Origin: Gammaproteobacteria bacterium | GTDB lineage: Bacteria > Pseudomonadota > Gammaproteobacteria > Burkholderiales > Burkholderiaceae_C | NCBI GenBank assembly: GCA_030054245.1 | Contig: JASGCH010000092.1 | Location: 1 to 6,212 of the forward strand | Direction: 5' to 3' | Length of the DNA stretch: 6,212 nucleotides | In this document: one piece after another, positions 5,906 to 6,212 of the stretch | Layout: the number at the start of each line of letters is the position of its first letter | How positions within the stretch are numbered: position 1 is the stretch's first letter | Notes under the pieces: generated by a model | Seen by the model: the letters and a program-made list of their open reading frames with translations, nothing else | The model's database searches: none | What the model was told of the DNA's origin: nothing | Position numbers and translations under genes: made by a program

Positions 5906-6044
5906 GGATAAAGTAATATAATGATTGAAAATCCCAGATATGAAGTGCTGTGGCTGTGTATGGGGTTTACTGCTGGATGGCGCAAGGAATGGTGTGGTTG
6001 TATTCTTGGGTGCCTTGTTGAACTAGACTGCAATTACAATAGAT
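5906..6044. promoter_or_regulatory. Divergent metH-cysE intergenic region
   Basis: These 139 bp must hold the start signals of both genes. On the minus strand TATATT lies about 11 nt before the metH ATG, with a weak TTCATA 18 bp further up. On the plus strand TACAAT at 6035-6040 lies only 4 nt before the cysE ATG, which would give an almost leaderless mRNA, and its nearest -35 (TTGTTG at 6015-6020) is too close. I see no cobalamin or SAM riboswitch; the space is too short for a cobalamin riboswitch. No clear Shine-Dalgarno sequence precedes either gene. Confidence 0.3.
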
Positions 6045-6212
6045 ATGTTTGATAGAGTAAAAAAGGACATCAAGAGTATTTTAGAAAGAGACCCAGCCGC
6101 TAGAAATGCTTTAGAAGTGGTGGTTTGCTATCCAGGGTTTCACGCCATTATATTTCACCGCTTAGCACACTGGTTATGGACGCACCGGGTGCGGTTACTA
6201 GGGCGAATCATC
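6045..6212 (+). CDS. cysE: Serine O-acetyltransferase, N-terminal fragment (cut by right edge)
   Basis: The first 56 residues of CysE are present. The enzyme acetylates L-serine with acetyl-CoA to O-acetylserine, the committed step of cysteine synthesis. The fragment begins MFDRVKKDIKSILERDPAAR and continues with CYPGFHAIIFHRLAHWLW, both hallmark blocks of the helical N-terminal domain that carries the hexamer contacts. The hexapeptide-repeat beta-helix with the active site lies beyond the edge. The ATG at 6045 matches the usual start of the shorter CysE forms found in many proteobacteria. It is divergent from metH, so cysteine and methionine synthesis meet here. The feedback-inhibition tail cannot be seen. 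Confidence 0.92.
   Translation, partial: MFDRVKKDIKSILERDPAARNALEVVVCYPGFHAIIFHRLAHWLWTHRVRLLGRII

Overview
The window comes from a bacterium with moderately AT-rich DNA, most likely a beta- or gammaproteobacterium. This rests on recognisable families: a PhaI/PhaF-type phasin, a PhaD-like TetR regulator, a MetH that begins at the folate domain, and a proteobacterial CysE N-terminus. The genus cannot be told from the sequence.

Layout, left to right. (1) 1-392, plus strand: the C-terminal end of an RNase II/RNase R-family exoribonuclease, cut by the left edge. (2) 393-730: a gene-free stretch with a near-consensus -10 box, a 163-bp palindromic repeat (element A) and a 15-bp inverted repeat just before the next gene. 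(3) 731-1537, plus: a phasin (polyhydroxyalkanoate granule protein) whose N-terminal module is duplicated. (4) 1538-1722: a second copy of the palindromic repeat, in opposite orientation (element B). (5) 1723-3153, plus: one 476-residue polypeptide made of two complete TetR/PhaD-like regulators fused in tandem with an exact 240-residue period. (6) 3168-3214: a short perfect hairpin of the same repeat family (element C), placed as the terminator between the convergent tetR and metH genes. (7) 3215-5905, minus: cobalamin-dependent methionine synthase carrying the folate, cap, B12 and AdoMet domains but no homocysteine domain. (8) 5906-6044: a divergent intergenic region. (9) 6045-6212, plus: the N-terminus of serine O-acetyltransferase CysE, cut by the right edge.

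Two themes stand out. The phasin and the TetR-like gene look like a small PHA-granule locus, because in Pseudomonas a PhaD regulator and PhaI/PhaF phasins belong to one pha cluster. Here both genes carry internal tandem duplications and no PHA synthase is visible. The other half of the window is sulfur amino-acid metabolism (cysteine synthesis by CysE, methionine synthesis by MetH) transcribed divergently. Related palindromic repeats occupy all three gaps downstream of the plus-strand genes. They are the least explained part of the window.
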